From Talpa occidentalis (lineage: Eukaryota; Chordata; Mammalia; Eulipotyphla; Talpidae): a stretch of 64,000 nt of DNA. Where the stretch lies: positions 56,769,361-56,833,360 of the forward strand of contig NW_023605194.1 of assembly GCF_014898055.3 (NCBI RefSeq), given 5' to 3'. Shown piece by piece: positions 43,896-55,628 of the stretch (its first letter is position 1; the number at the start of each line of letters is the position of its first letter). The notes below the pieces were generated by a model. It was not told where the DNA came from. It searched no databases and worked only from the letters and a program-made list of their open reading frames with translations. Made by a program: the position numbers and the translations under genes.

Positions 43896-46315
43896 TTAAA
43901 CTTTTAACTTTTAAAAGAAATAAAATAACCAATGTTTTCTGAGGAATCACTAGATTTAAGTTGGAGGCATTTTTTTATTATAACTGATTCAGTTATTATT
44001 AAGTGCAGGACCTTCTGCACATCTTTTAATATATATATTTTTGTTATCTGTGAAAATCAGGGTTTAGATTAGTTTATACCTGTAAATTCACTTGACTTCA
44101 AAGTTTATGGTTCTAAAAGCAATGCGTTTGTAACTTCCTGCTCACTTAGTAAATATCTGAATGTGTATTTGACAGATGCTAATGTTGTGTTGATTCATAG
44201 AGGGGTTCACTGCCCACCAACCCCACAGTGCAGAGACATGGAGTAGATAACAAGCACTATGCAGAAAATGTACTTCAGATCTTCAGGTTAGTTTTGACAC
44301 CTCTGCCCTAGTAGAGTCTCAGATGGTTATGTCAGCACTTTTCTTCAGATTTAAGAGGAAGCTGGGGGAAACATGTAGATGAACATTTGAGGGATAAAAC
44401 GTTCTATATGCCACTCAAAACCATTAGGATAAAGTCCAGCATCTGCCACTGTGGTTGTTATCACTAGACTTCCTGTGATGCTAATTGTTCACGTGATAGA
44501 GACATGAAGAATTTGTGGCACATCTGAAAGTCAGTTCTTTCAGTATTGCTGTGTTGATGAGATTATATGTAGTATCAGCAAACGGGCATTTAACAGGACT
44601 GGTATCAGACCCAGAGGTAAGAATCAGAATTCTGGAGTCTGAGCTTTAGGAGGTTGTTAGGGATAAAAGTAAAGAAAAAGCTGGTGTGGCAGTAAGAGTC
44701 AATGCAGAAATCAGTAAGGATCATGGTATAAACTGGAGGGTAATTATGTTTTCAAGTTGCAGTGGGCTGAAGCTTTTTTTTTTTTTTTTTTTTTTAATGC
44801 ATATCTAGGATAAAGCAGGTAGGCTGTAAACAAAGCCATGGTTCCTGCAGGGCTGGATTAAAATAGGGACTAAGACAGAATTTTCTATAACTTTCAATTT
44901 TAATCATATTGTTTTAAAATAGATTTTTAAGCTAAAGAAAACACATCTGGGGCTGAATCTTTGGGGTATTTTGTATACAGTGATGAATTATTTTGATCAT
45001 GCCTTAAGCAAACTGTCTTCTGTGCCATTTTACAATATATGGGTGGCTGCCCTCTATTGTTTCCCGAGTTAGCGAAAGAGTTGATGTTTTTGTATTTACC
45101 CACTAAAAATGTTTGTGTCAAAAGACCTTTCTTCCCCAAATCTCCATAAAACAAAAATCCCCAAATCAGTGTGTGTGAATATCCTGCTTCATACAAAAAA
45201 GAGAATAATGAATGTGCAGATAAAAATATTTCAATTCATGAAGCAAGTTGTCTATGCAAGAAACCACTCTTCCAGAGGAGCAGTTTTTACAGAAAATAGT
45301 TTATGTTGATATACCCACATCCAATGTACCCACAGTTCATGCCTTTTGCTTTCAAGAGCTACAAATTAAATCTGATATTGAGACATGTATATAAACCAGC
45401 TATACAGTAAACAAAGGGGAAAAGACCTAGAAAGTCTTAGTTAAATTTTCATACTAATGTTCTGAACCTGTCTCAGCTGAGCATTATTTTTCAGTGTGGG
45501 AGATTTATTTTTATAATAAACTTTTAATTTTTTTTATATCTCTTACTGTACAGTCACAATGTAGGTTTAATGATTTGCAATAATAAAATCTACTAATATA
45601 ATATTTGTCATAGTACATTTGAATTAGTCTCGGTGTAATTTAGGAATTCTATGAACTGGAAACATAGTTGATATCATCATGCTTTAGTTCGTTTGAGAAA
45701 ATGTTCTGGTAGAGGATAAAAATGGCAAATGTTGCTGTGAAACAGGATACCATGGTATCACACAAGTCGACAATCTCTTGTCTTAGGAATTTCCTGTCAA
45801 ATCTCAGACTTAAAAGAAAATACAAAATATAAAATTAATATGACAAATATCTAATAAATTATGTAATAGCCTTAGTGGTTCTAGAAGAAATATTCCATCA
45901 TTAGATGTTTATATTTTTCCCATGAACATATTTTGCTACCAAATGAATTTAGACCAAGCTTAGTAAAAAATAAAATAAATAAAAACAACTTTCAAATTTT
46001 CTCACAGACTTTTAGAATTTAGGAATATAGATAAGGTATTGCTATTTTGGTGACTTCTTAAGATGTTTATTAATTTGCTTCTATGGTGTTTTCTAAAACA
46101 TAAAAATCTAAAAGATGTATTCTGAATATTTTATTACTTGATTTTCATTTTTATAGGCATTATAATGGAGAACAAAAGCATATTTTTCCTTCTAGAAAGC
46201 TTCCCTATAACATCAGGTAGCCTGGTCTAATTTACCTCCTACATGTCCTTATATCCATTGTACCTTTTACTGTAGCAGTGTCTATGTTTCAGTCTCTCTA
46301 AGCTGTGTGTTTATT
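43896..46315. other. unique DNA, partly less AT-rich
   Basis: About 2.4 kb without a recognised repeat family. 44200-44760 is GC-richer than its surroundings. An isolated T23 run lies at 44774-44796 next to non-SINE sequence. Short frames at 44927-45196 (-) and 45109-45309 (+) have no similarity I can name. Confidence 0.4.
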
Positions 46316-46317
46316 AT

Positions 46318-46968
46318 GTAAACTGGCCAAACCACTATGGAGAGCTGTATGGAGTTTTCTCACACTAATAAAAATGAAGTTTCTAATGACCCAGCAATTC
46401 TACTGCTAGGAATCGACCCAAAGGACACCAAAAATTCTAATTCTAAAGAATACCTGTACTATGTTTATGGCAGCGCTATTTACTATAGGTAAGATATGAA
46501 AACAACCCAAATGCCCCAAAACAGATGACTGGATTAAGAAGATGTGGTATATATACACAGTGGAATAATACTCAGTAATCAGAAAAAATAAACTCATGCC
46601 ATTTGCAGCAACATAGATGGAGCTAGAAGGGATTATGATCAGTGCAATATGTCTGAAGGAAAAAGAAAAACACTGGGTGGTTTCACTTATAGGATGAATG
46701 TTGGGGAACAAATAAGGGGTCAGGAAAAAAGTAATTATAATAAAGAAAGAAAATTAGCAGCCAACTATAACTTAGAAACATTCTGCAGGGAAGGGGGAGG
46801 GAAAAGGATCAAAACAGGGGAGGGAAGAGCATAAGGGACTATGGTGATGGTGCACAGGTGACTTGGTGGTAGGAATTCTATGGGGACTACACCTGAGAGG
46901 AGAAAGGACATATTGTACAAAAAGGAAGAATGGTGTAAAATATATATAAAATTAAAAAAATCCCGGAA
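46318..46968 (+). mobile_element. L1 3' end, sense (ORF2 C-terminus and complete 3' UTR)
   Basis: CCACTATGGAGAGCTGTATGGAG, CCAGCAATTCTACTGCTAGG, TATGGCAGCGCTATTTAC and ATGGATTAAGAAGATGTGG-type words mark the ORF2 C-terminal region. The 3' UTR follows: GGGACTATGGTGATGGTGCAC, GGTGACTTGGTGGTAGGAATTC, ATTGTACAAAAAGGAAG, and it ends in an A-rich stretch at about 46950-46968. It is the best-resolved 3' UTR in the window and serves as reference for the antisense fragments. 5'-truncated. Confidence 0.88.
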
Positions 46969-47257
46969 GAGGATGAGCCATCACTATGCCTTTCAATGGA
47001 TAAAAATTTCTATGAGTATTACTCAGCAAAAGTAGAACTTTGGGAAAGAATTTAGTTAATACAGATGTTATGCTTTTTCATTCATTCCCTGTGACCTCAC
47101 TAGAAGACAAAAGAAATCATTTTTATTATCATGATTTTGGTTAAATATATATAATACTCAGGAAATAACTATTTTATAATCAGTAATAAAATGTTTCAGA
47201 ATTCATAAGGGAACATTTTAGTCTACATTGATTATTGTTAGTCTCTAAAAACAGTTT
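46969..47257. other. unique AT-rich DNA
   Basis: Nothing recognised. Confidence 0.4.
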
Positions 47258-47273
47258 CTGAAATTCCATTTTT

Positions 47274-47591
47274 TTTTTTTTTTTTTTTTTATAGAGGCAT
47301 GTTTTTATTTATTTATTTGTTTGTTTGTTCGTTCGTTTTGTTTATACATGCACTGGGTACAGTCAGAAGCGCGGGAGGGTGAGAGAATTCACCAGAGCCA
47401 GAGCGGGGAGCAGAGCAGGCAGAAGGACCGAGGTACACTGCTGAGGGGAGCAGCGGGCGGCAGGAGAGGTCTGCGCGCCATGTGGGACCCTCCTCCGGTG
47501 GCCGGGGAGCAGCCGGGGATCGAACCGGCGCCGCAGAGGTCGCCGGCAGCTTTGCAACCCAGCGCTCAACCGCTGCGCCACCGGGGAGGCC
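47274..47591 (-). mobile_element. tRNA-derived SINE, group A, young-looking, with extended 3' tail
   Basis: Minus-strand copy very close to the group A consensus. Perfect 16-bp duplication CTGAAATTCCATTTTT (47258-47273 and 47592-47607). After the SINE end TGCATGTATAAACAAAACG, a run of AAAC/AAAT units leads to ACATGCCTCTA and then poly(A), as in the copy at 1781-2100. Confidence 0.97.
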
Positions 47592-47607
47592 CTGAAATTC
47601 CATTTTT

Positions 47608-48376
47608 ATACTTTTTTCCAATTATCTCAAGGATTCTTTTCTAAATCATGATAAATGACTTTTTTTAGTGTTTTCAGCATTTTAGTGTAATTAATTTTTG
47701 ATCCTTTTTTCATAAAACTGTATTTGTGGACATTACATATCTTGATACTAATCACAGAGATCATTATGTAATAATTTCTAGGTTTTCTCACTTCTTTGTT
47801 CTCCTTTGATCACCTTACCCTTTCATGTTAAAGCTTTCTGCAGTCAGTTACCAAGGAAATATATTTCAATTCTTCCTTGCTAGCAATAAATGTTTCCCTA
47901 TTCACCTGACATAGGGTTATTTCAGCCACTCTTTTTTTTTTTTTCCTGATGATTTTAAATATCATTTTCTTGTAACCTAAGTGGAACCATTTACATTGTA
48001 ATTTGCTTGTAGACCAAGTAAAGAAAATCCTCCATTTTTTTTTTTTTTTTCCTCAGTTGAAAAATTCCTGCTTGTAACCTGACTGGGCCACCTCAAGAGG
48101 TTGAAGTCAGTAGAACAATAATTCTTGTTCACTGTGTGAAGAAAGAATCTTGAGGCAAGAAACAAAGGAACATCCAAAAAGTCCACAGCCCTCCCTCCAT
48201 GAGATAATGGCCTGGCTATGCCCTAAATTCCTTTCCAGACACGGATAGCTCTGACTGAATTAGCTCTGTAAGATCAGAAGTTACGAAGTGTTTCTCTTTG
48301 CTCAATTAACTAATTTTGTTAAAAATCAATCTCCTTCAGTTAATTGAAAATATTAAAATTAACTAGATGTCTTCTT
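47608..48376. other. unique DNA
   Basis: No repeat recognised. T-runs at 47932-47943 and 48036-48050. 48060-48290 is GC-richer and unassigned. Confidence 0.4.
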
Positions 48377-48384
48377 CCCATTAT

Positions 48385-48642
48385 TTGTATGTATTTATTT
48401 TTATTTATGCATACAAGAGCTGGGGCACATGCCAGAGGTGCAGGGGGTGAGGATCCACCAGAGACAGAATGGGGAACCTGTGGAAGCACACTGCAGAGGA
48501 GCAGCGGGTGAGTCAGGAGAGATCTGCTGAACCATGTGGGCTGCTCCCTGTGTTTGATCCTGCTGGGGATCAAACTCAAGCTGCAGAGTTTGCGGACTGC
48601 TTCATAGGTTGTGTCTCAACCCCTTGTGCCGCCAGGGAGGTC
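48385..48642 (-). mobile_element. tRNA-derived SINE, group C
   Basis: Minus-strand copy with head GGCACAAGGGGTTGAGACAC and tail CTCTTGTATGCATAAATAAA. It lacks the CTGTTCTG body region (deletion near 48475). Flanking word CCCATTAT (48377-48384, 48643-48650). Confidence 0.9.
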
Positions 48643-48651
48643 CCCATTATC

Positions 48652-48917
48652 TTTTAAAAATTTATTTATGCATATAAGTACTGGGGTGCAACATGACCTG
48701 AGGTGTGGGGGGTGAGAGGATTCACCAGAGACTGAGTGGGGAGCAGATTAGTTGGATCTATTGAAATACACTACTGAGGGGAGCAGCTGGCGAGACAGGA
48801 GAGGTCTGCTGTGCCATGTGGGTTTTGTCCGTGGCTGGGGATCAAACTCATGTTGCCGTAGCTGGTGATAGTTTGATAGTGCTGTGTCTTTAACCCCTGC
48901 ACCACCAGGGAGGGCCC
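48652..48917 (-). mobile_element. tRNA-derived SINE, group C, back-to-back with the previous copy
   Basis: Minus-strand copy (head GTGCAGGGGTTAAAGACACAG, tail CTTATATGCATAAATAAA). Only about 10 bp separates it from the SINE at 48385-48642. Confidence 0.9.
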
Positions 48918-49361
48918 TCTTCTTTCCATTTTTAAGAAAAATAATCCATTCTTTTTGTGTATATAATTTACTCATATAAATGGAAGTTAAAAACTCCAAG
49001 GGTAGAGACCAGTCACTCCAAGAAATCTGATATTGATTTCCTATGCTTGGTTCCTCAGCTTCACTCTGAATGACCTTTTAATAATTTCTCCTTTAATAAA
49101 CTTTAAGTTCTCTTCACAGCAGTATTCATTTCAGTTGACATGCCAAATCTTCTTATAGCATATTTGCCTTAATCTTACCTTTTCAGTGATGAGTAGCTGA
49201 CACTACTGCCATTTAAATTTAATGTGCTGGTGTTGGAGCCTTTTTCTTTGAGATTTTATATTTATGTTTTCTTATTTTTTAATCTTTCTGTTGAAATCCT
49301 CATATTGTTCACACGTTGATCTGACATTTGTGAGCATCTTTATCACCATGACAGTATTTAT

Positions 49362-49644
49362 GTTTAAAAAAAAAAACTTTTTTTTTTTTAATTTCATTGA
49401 TACAAGAACCAGGGTACATGCAAGATGTGTGGGAGGGTGAGAGGATTCACCAGAGACAGAGTGGAGAACAGAACAGGCAGACTGACTGAAATACACAGCT
49501 GAGGGGAGCAGCAGGCGAGACAGGAGAGGTCTGCCCGGCCATGTGGGTCGCTCCGCAGCCGGCGGGGATCTAACTGGCAATGCAGAGGCTGCGGACAGCT
49601 TCGCAGCACTGGGCTCAACAGCCTGCACCACCAGGGGAGGCCCA
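49362..49644 (-). mobile_element. tRNA-derived SINE, group I
   Basis: Minus-strand copy with head GTGGTGCAGGCTGTTGAGCC and body CCTGTCTCGCCTGCTG. Perfect 12-bp duplication GACAGTATTTAT (49350-49361 and 49645-49656). The TAAA tail is lost and replaced by an A/T-rich stretch. Confidence 0.94.
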
Positions 49645-50055
49645 GACAGTATTTATCTTTATCAAATTCATTAGAAGAGATTTCTTTATCAAATAAATCA
49701 GTTATCAACATTTCATTAAAATCTATTTCTGGAGTTTGATTATTCTTTTGTTTGGGACACAGTCTTCCGTGTGTTCATTTTTCTTGACTCTGTGTGTCAG
49801 TTTATGTGCTTCAGATAAACTCGCCTTATCTACCAGTCATGACAGTGTATTTTCAATAGAAGAACCTTGTTGGTCAGGTCAGTCTGAGTTGCTGATTCTG
49901 TCTCAAACCTTCATCATTTCCTAAACCAACTTCTTTGTTTTGAGTGGTACCCAGAAGTTGAGGGTGTTCCAGGATCTGTTAGAATCTCAGAGGAAAGAGG
50001 CTCAGCTGCAGATTAATTGAAAATAGATCCATAGGCTGCATAGAATGCATGCAGA

Positions 50056-50324
50056 GGGCCTCCCTTCATGCGCAGGCAGTTGAGCACCGTGCTGTGAAGC
50101 TGTCCGCAGCCTCTGCAGCGTCGGTTCCATCCAGGCCAGCCGCGAGGTTCCCACATGGCACAGCAGTCTTCTCCTGTTTCGCCTGCTGCACCCCTCAGCA
50201 GTGTATTTCATCAGTCTGCCTGTTCTGTTTCCCGCTCTGTCTCTGGTGAATCCTCTCACCCTCCCTCACATCTGGCCTGTACCCTGGTTCTTGTATAAAT
50301 AAATAAAATAAATAAAAAAAAAAA
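50056..50324 (+). mobile_element. tRNA-derived SINE, group I
   Basis: Plus-strand copy starting GGGCCTCCCTTCATGCGCAG, B box GGTTCCATCC (mutated), body CCTGTTTCGCCTGCTG, tail TTGTATAAATAAATAAAATAA plus A11. Short flanking repeat around AATGCATG. Confidence 0.93.
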
Positions 50325-50984
50325 GTAATGCATGTGGACTCTTTTGCAGAGAGTGGGAACTGTGAACTTCTGTCTGTTCCCTGAGCACTGAGCATTGGAG
50401 GGTGCCAGGTGCAAGGTGGTAGCCATAGTGAATCCCCTTGTTGATGTTAGCTGTGGTCATGGAGGTCTCATGGAGATCAGATCCATTAGCCTTCAGGGTT
50501 AGGTGTTTTGAAGGATGTTCCCTCAGGTGGAATCTTAACTGGTAGGGTACTAGATTTTGTATCCAAGCTTTCCTTCCTCAAGGAGATATTGGCAGTTGAA
50601 AGTTTACATTCTATTGTCCCTCTCATTAGGAGTGGTGTGTAAGGTTAGTATGTCTCAGTGTTTCCTCTCTGTTTCACTGTGGATCTTTTATCATTCACTG
50701 GGTATGTGGGAATCACTTCATCTGGTTTCTGGACTTTTTTTGCAGAGGGATTGCTTTGTATGAGGCTATAAATTCAGTGGGTTCATGGACTTTACTGAAT
50801 TCAATGTATCTCATCCAGATATTTTGGGACACATATATTATGAAACATTAAATATATTAATACAAACCAACACCTTATGATATCTTATCATTCTTCAAAT
50901 ATAAATTCCTGTAAATTCTGCCAAGAATAAATAAAATTTTATTAATAATTGATAGCTAATATTAAAAACTTTAAACTTATTTTC

Positions 50985-52020
50985 ATTGAAATGACAATGA
51001 AGTATAACATTATGTAAATTTCAGGTGTGCAGCCTTAAAATTCTACATCAATATAATATATATATCAATCAATAATGTATATACTACATTATGTTCAACT
51101 GTAAGTCCAGTGCTATCTTTCAATGTAGAATTGATCCCTTTTATATTTTTGACTCGCCTTATTTTCCCTTTTATATGATAATTATGGATTAGTCTTATAA
51201 TCTAAAAGTTTATTTTTATTTTATTTAGTCCCTATAGTTTAGTTTCTCTATATGGCACATATGAGTGAACCTTTATGGTGTTCATGGCGTTTGTCTGACT
51301 TATTTCTATAAACATAATACCCTCAAGATTCACCTGTGTTATTGTAAATGGCAGTATTTCACTTTTTAATTTTTTAATAATTGAGTATTAATCATATGTA
51401 TAGCACATCCTCCTTATCCAATCATCTATGATGAGTCTTTGGGCTCTTTCCAGTTTATGGCTCTTGTAAATAATGATGCAGTGAACATGGGTGTGCAAAT
51501 CTCTCTTCAAATTCATGTTTTTTAATTTCTGGGTAAATATTCAGAAGCAGAATAACTAGATCATATGGAATTCATATTTTTTAAGTTTTTGAAGACTCTC
51601 CATATGCTTTCTAAAATGACTAAAACAATTTATAGTTCCACTAACAGTGAATAACAGTAGGTAAGTATTCCCTTCCCTCCACATCATCTCAAATATTTTT
51701 AGTTTCTTATCTTTTGAATTAATAGGCATTCTCACAATTGTGGACTACAAATTCATTGTTTGGACTTGATTTTTGCTAATAATAAGAGATGATGAACACA
51801 TGTTCATGTGTCTATTGGTCATTTGTATCTCTTCCTTGGAGAAGTGTCACTTCAGATCCTCTGCCTATTTTTTTAAATTAGGTTTTGTTCACTTTTATGA
51901 ATTCTTCATTAATTGGGATATTAATCCTTTGTCATATATATGATGTCTAAATATCTTTACCCATTCTGTAGGATATATTTTTATGTGGTCATAATTTCTT
52001 TTGCTAGATAGATGATTTCT
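50985..52020 (-). mobile_element. old antisense L1 3' portion
   Basis: ACTTATTTCTATAAACATAATACCC, TTGTAAATAATGATGCAGTGAAC, AGATCATATGGAATTCAT, AAGAGATGATGAACACATGTTCATG and CTTTGTCATATATATGATG give the antisense L1 3' UTR-to-ORF2 C-terminal order, considerably diverged. It stops at about 52020, where a second L1 begins. Confidence 0.78.
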
Positions 52021-52024
52021 ATTT

Positions 52025-53110
52025 TATTATTTATGTATTTTTTACATAATTCTTCATTTTTGTACAATGTATGCTTTTTCATCTCTGCTGTAGTCTCCAT
52101 GTAATTCCTACAACCAGTTCACCTGTGCACTGTCACCATAGTCCCTTCTGCTCTTCCCTCCTATTTTGATCCCTCTCCCTTACCCTCATCTGCAGAATTT
52201 CTCTGATTTACAGTTGCCTATTATTTTTGTTCTTTAATTCATTGTAATTATTTTTCCCGATCTGTATTACTCCTACAAGTGAAACTATCCAATATTTTTC
52301 TTTTTCCTTCTGACTTGTTTCACTGAGCATGAGCCCCTCTAGCTCCATCCATGTTGTTGTGAATGGCATGGGTTTATCTTCTCTGATTGCTGAGTAATAT
52401 TCTATTGTGTATATATTCTACATCTTAATCCAGTCATCTATTTGGGGGCATTTGGTATGTTTCCATGTCTTGCCTATTGTAAATAGTGCTGCAATAAGCA
52501 TAAGGGTGCAGGTATCCTTTTGAAGAAATGTTTTTGTGTCCTTTTGGTAGATTCCTTGGAATGAAATTGCTGGGTCATATAGAAGCTCCATTTTTAGTAG
52601 ACTGAGGAACCTCCACACATAGTGGTAGGAACTCCCACCAGCAGTGTAGGAGAGTTCCTTTTTCTCTACATTGGGCAGAAGATTTTTAGTTTGATGCAAT
52701 CCCAATTGTTTATTTTTGCTTTTGTTTCCTCTGATGTTGAAACCAAGTGCCCAAACATATCTCTAAAGTATCAATATTTCTCAAATATGTCATCTTCTAT
52801 GTATTTCATGGTTTCACGTCTAACATTTAATCTTTTACCCATTTTGAGCTAATTTTTGTATATAGTCTGACAGTGTTCTAGATTCTTTATTTTGAATGCA
52901 GCTGTCCAGTTTTCCCAACACCATTTTTGGGGGAAAAAATAAAAAATCAAAAAAACAAGCAAACAAAAACTTCCTTTCTCTAATATATACTCTTAGCTCC
53001 TTTGAAGTAAATTAGTTGTCCATATATGAGTGGGTTTGCTTCTGGGCTCTCAATTCTGCTCCATTGATCTGTGTGTCTGTTTTTATTTTAATACCATGCC
53101 ACAAAACCAT
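52025..53110 (-). mobile_element. younger antisense L1 3' portion with internal deletion
   Basis: Starts with the same 3' UTR text as 8432-8665 (TTTGTACAATGTATGC, GTCACCATAGTCCC) and continues into ORF2 C-terminal text (minus-strand MLIAALFTIGKTWKH within 52418-52705). At about 52671 it jumps from CTTTTTCTCTACA directly to GGGCAGAAGATTTTTAGTTTGATG. Compared with the copy at 21.2-23.2 kb, roughly 340 bp of ORF2 is absent. It continues to about 53110. Confidence 0.83.
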
Positions 53111-53270
53111 TTTAGATCACATGAATTGGTTTACATTTTAAACATTTTATATTGTTTGAAACTTGGTAAACTTTGAAAATCTGTAGAGTTTATGCATACA
53201 ACTTTTTAGTACATTGGTCTAGAATTCCTAAAAATATTTTTATTCTGTCTTGACACTTGATACCTTTTTT

Positions 53271-53517
53271 ATTTAGATTTATTTATTTATGCCTACAAGA
53301 GGTGTGGGGGAGGGGGTGAGAGGATTCACCAGAGACAGAGTGGAGAACAGAACAGGTGGATTGACTGAAATACATTGCTGAGGGGAGCGGCATGTGAGTC
53401 AGGAGAGGTCTGCTGTGCCATGTGGGCAACTCCCTGGCGGGGGACTGAACTTGTGCTGCAGTGGCTGTGGACAGCATCGTAGGTTGCGCCTAAACCTCTT
53501 GTGCCACCAGGGAGGCC
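53271..53517 (-). mobile_element. tRNA-derived SINE, group C
   Basis: Minus-strand copy with head GGCACAAGAGGTTTAGGCGC. The end lacks the usual GTACCCCAGCTCTTG segment (ACACCTCTTGTAGGCATAAA). Flanked by CTTGATACCTTTTTT / CTTGATACCTTTCTT (53256-53270, 53518-53532). Confidence 0.94.
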
Positions 53518-53532
53518 CTTGATACCTTTCTT

Positions 53533-53843
53533 AATCCTACCATTTCTTTATCCTAACATAGACCATCTCATAATGTGCCCTATAAATAATAATATAATTA
53601 TAGTATACCCTATAAATAAATAGCAATTATTGATATAAATTTATATTAACAGAAATAAGAATAGGCATTGGGCCAATTAAATTATAAATATTCATAAATG
53701 TTAGAGATGCAAAAAGACAGGACTCAAGATTCCTAATATTTTTTTTCTTAAATCATTGTTCATTTTTGTGTAGAAATTGTTTTCTTTCCTTAGGTGTAGT
53801 CCCTGTAGTTCTCATGGTTCCTACTTTTGAGGAAATTATAGTG
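53533..53843. other. AT-rich unique DNA
   Basis: A short imperfect duplication CCTATAAATAA…TATAATTATAGTA near 53579-53622; otherwise nothing. Confidence 0.4.
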
Positions 53844-53860
53844 AACTTCATTTCATTTCT

Positions 53861-54130
53861 TTTTTTAAAGATTTATTTATTTATGCATACAAGAGCTGGG
53901 GTATAGGCCAGAGATGCAGGGGATGAGAGGATTCACCAGAGACAGAGTGGGGAACAGAACAGGCAAAATGATTGAAATACACTGCTGAGGGGAGCAGTGG
54001 GTGAGTCAGGAGAGGTCTGCTGCACCATTTGGGTTGCTTTCTGGCCGGCCTGGGATCAAACTCATGCTGCAGAGGCTGAGGATTGCTTCATAGTGCGGTG
54101 CTTAACCCCTTGCTCCACCAGGGAGGCCCC
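53861..54130 (-). mobile_element. tRNA-derived SINE, group C
   Basis: Minus-strand copy with head GGAGCAAGGGGTTAAGCACCG and end ACCCCAGCTCTTGTATGCATA. Flanked by TTCATTTCATTTCT / TTCGTTTCATTTCT. Confidence 0.94.
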
Positions 54131-54148
54131 AAATTTCGTTTCATTTCT

Positions 54149-54652
54149 ACCCCAGTCTAGTATGATTTGGGAATTAGCTAACATAAAGTGATAATCAAAA
54201 CATCTGTAATCAATGCATAAATTAAAAAGTTGTTTTTACTTTTAATTGTATATGACTCATCAGTGAATAAAAATCCAGCTGAAACAGTACATTTTGGGAG
54301 GAAAATAGTCAACTGGAGAAAGGGCATACATTTTGGAGCAATAAGTGAAGAATTAGCAGTAGGTGTTTTGAATATTACTAATAGTCTAAATTAAAGCTTC
54401 CTATTTAGTCACATAAGGAACAGAGAGTACAGTCAGGAGACTTGGACAGAGGTTAGAATGAAAAAAATAAAAAAAAGAAGAAGTAGGTAAGATAATTAAG
54501 CCATCATTTCATATAAAGAATTGACTCAAACAGTTCACATCCCAGGGCTCAAGAGTAAGCAGAAGAAGAAATAGAATGCTCTCTGTGAGGATTTAATAAC
54601 TTGCTAAAGACCAAGATGGGCAGAAATTAGCAAGTGGAAATTTTCCTCATTA
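54149..54652. other. unique AT-rich DNA, possible MIR trace
   Basis: GAGGATTTAATAACTTGCTAAAG…AATTAGCAAGTGGAAA at 54578-54640 is weakly MIR-like (antisense 'aagtaacttgcccaaggtcac…agtaagtgg'). Not firm enough for a separate call. Confidence 0.35.
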
Positions 54653-54671
54653 AAAAAAAAAGTAAAATTTT

Positions 54672-54935
54672 GGGCCTCCCCTGGTGGTGCAGTGGTTGAG
54701 CACTAGGTTACGAAGCTGCCCGCAGCCTCTGCAGCGCTGGTTCGATCCCCGGCCGCCGGCGAGGGTCCCACATGGAGCGACAGACCTCTCCTGCCACACC
54801 TGCTGCTCCCCTCAGCAGTGTGTTTCGTCACTCTGCCTGTTCTGTTCCCCGCTCTGGCTCTGGTGAATTCTCTCACCCTCCAGCACTTCTGACTGTACCC
54901 AGTGCGTGTATAAATAAATAAATAAATCTTTAGGG
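54672..54935 (+). mobile_element. tRNA-derived SINE, group B, intact pol III boxes
   Basis: Plus-strand copy. A box TGGTGCAGTGG at 54685-54695, B box GGTTCGATCCC at 54739-54749. Group B body (CGTCACTCTGCCTGTTCTG). The 17-bp duplication AAAAAAAAGTAAAATTT (54654-54670 and 54936-54952) flanks it. Confidence 0.96.
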
Positions 54936-54952
54936 AAAAAAAAGTAAAATTT

Positions 54953-55240
54953 AGCAAGCATTGATATCCTTTTCACTGATCATCATATTAAAAACAAACC
55001 TTACCATACATATTAACACAAAGAAAAGGCATCTGATTTTGCAATAACCAAAATTATTTGTCTTCACTTTTTTTTTTTAATTTTACAGTTAACAGTAAAT
55101 TAGGATATGTAGGACAATAAAAAAGTTTGTGATCTGGCTGTGTTAATGCCTCATGGATAGCTAAATAGTTTTAGCATTTTCTCACTGGACTATATTTTTA
55201 TCATTTTTCTTCAGTCTTCATTTGGCTAAATTCTGATAAA
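54953..55240. other. AT-rich unique DNA
   Basis: Nothing recognised. Confidence 0.4.
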
Positions 55241-55244
55241 TTTT

Positions 55245-55312
55245 AGGACTCAGGTTAAATATTAGCTTTTCAGCAAAACCTCATCTTACCTCTCTATCTA
55301 AATTAATATTAT
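55245..55312 (+). repeat. possible L2 fragment
   Basis: ACTCAGGTTAAATATTAGCTTTTC followed by AGCAAAACCTCATCTTACCTCTC fits the L2 text 'cagctcaaatgtcacctcctcagagaggccttccctgacc'. Very short and diverged. Confidence 0.4.
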
Positions 55313-55487
55313 AGTCTCAGTTTGTACATAAGATTTCTGAAGATGGGCCAAGGAAAATGTATAAAGTGTGTGGCATCACGCAGGCACATACTGAATACCA
55401 AAACAGTTTCATTAGTACTAAAACTATTTTATAAGGTCATATTAATTAGAAAATTTTGGCTACCAGACAGAAGTATATTCAAATACT

Positions 55488-55628
55488 GACTAACATGGGA
55501 TAATATTCTGCCATTTGAGCAAATTTATAAATTTCTAAACATCAATTTTCTCATCTGTAAAGCAATAAGGAAAATTATATTTTACATGGTTCAAAGTGAA
55601 AAACATATATGTGGGTACTTAATAACTA
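55488..55628 (+). repeat. MIR remnant
   Basis: TTTGAGCAAATTTATAAATTTCTAAACATCAATTTTCTCATCTGTAAAGCAATAAGG is the MIR core order (gcaagttacttaacctct…cagtttcctcatctgtaaaatggg), ending with GGTACTTAATAA. Confidence 0.6.

Larger units (their letters stand above)
49080..50830 (-). mobile_element. probable antisense L1/HAL1-type ORF1-5' region remnant, with two SINEs
   Basis: CATATTGTTCACACGTTGATC, TTTGTGAGCATCTTTATCACC, TTTCTTTATCAAATAAATCAG, CATTTCATTAAAATCTATTTCTGGAG and TTCTTTTGTTTGGGACACAG resemble the antisense of the ORF1/5' end of old L1 or HAL1 elements as I remember them. The following 50340-50810 is GC-richer and may be 5' UTR. Boundaries and family are uncertain. Confidence 0.45.
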
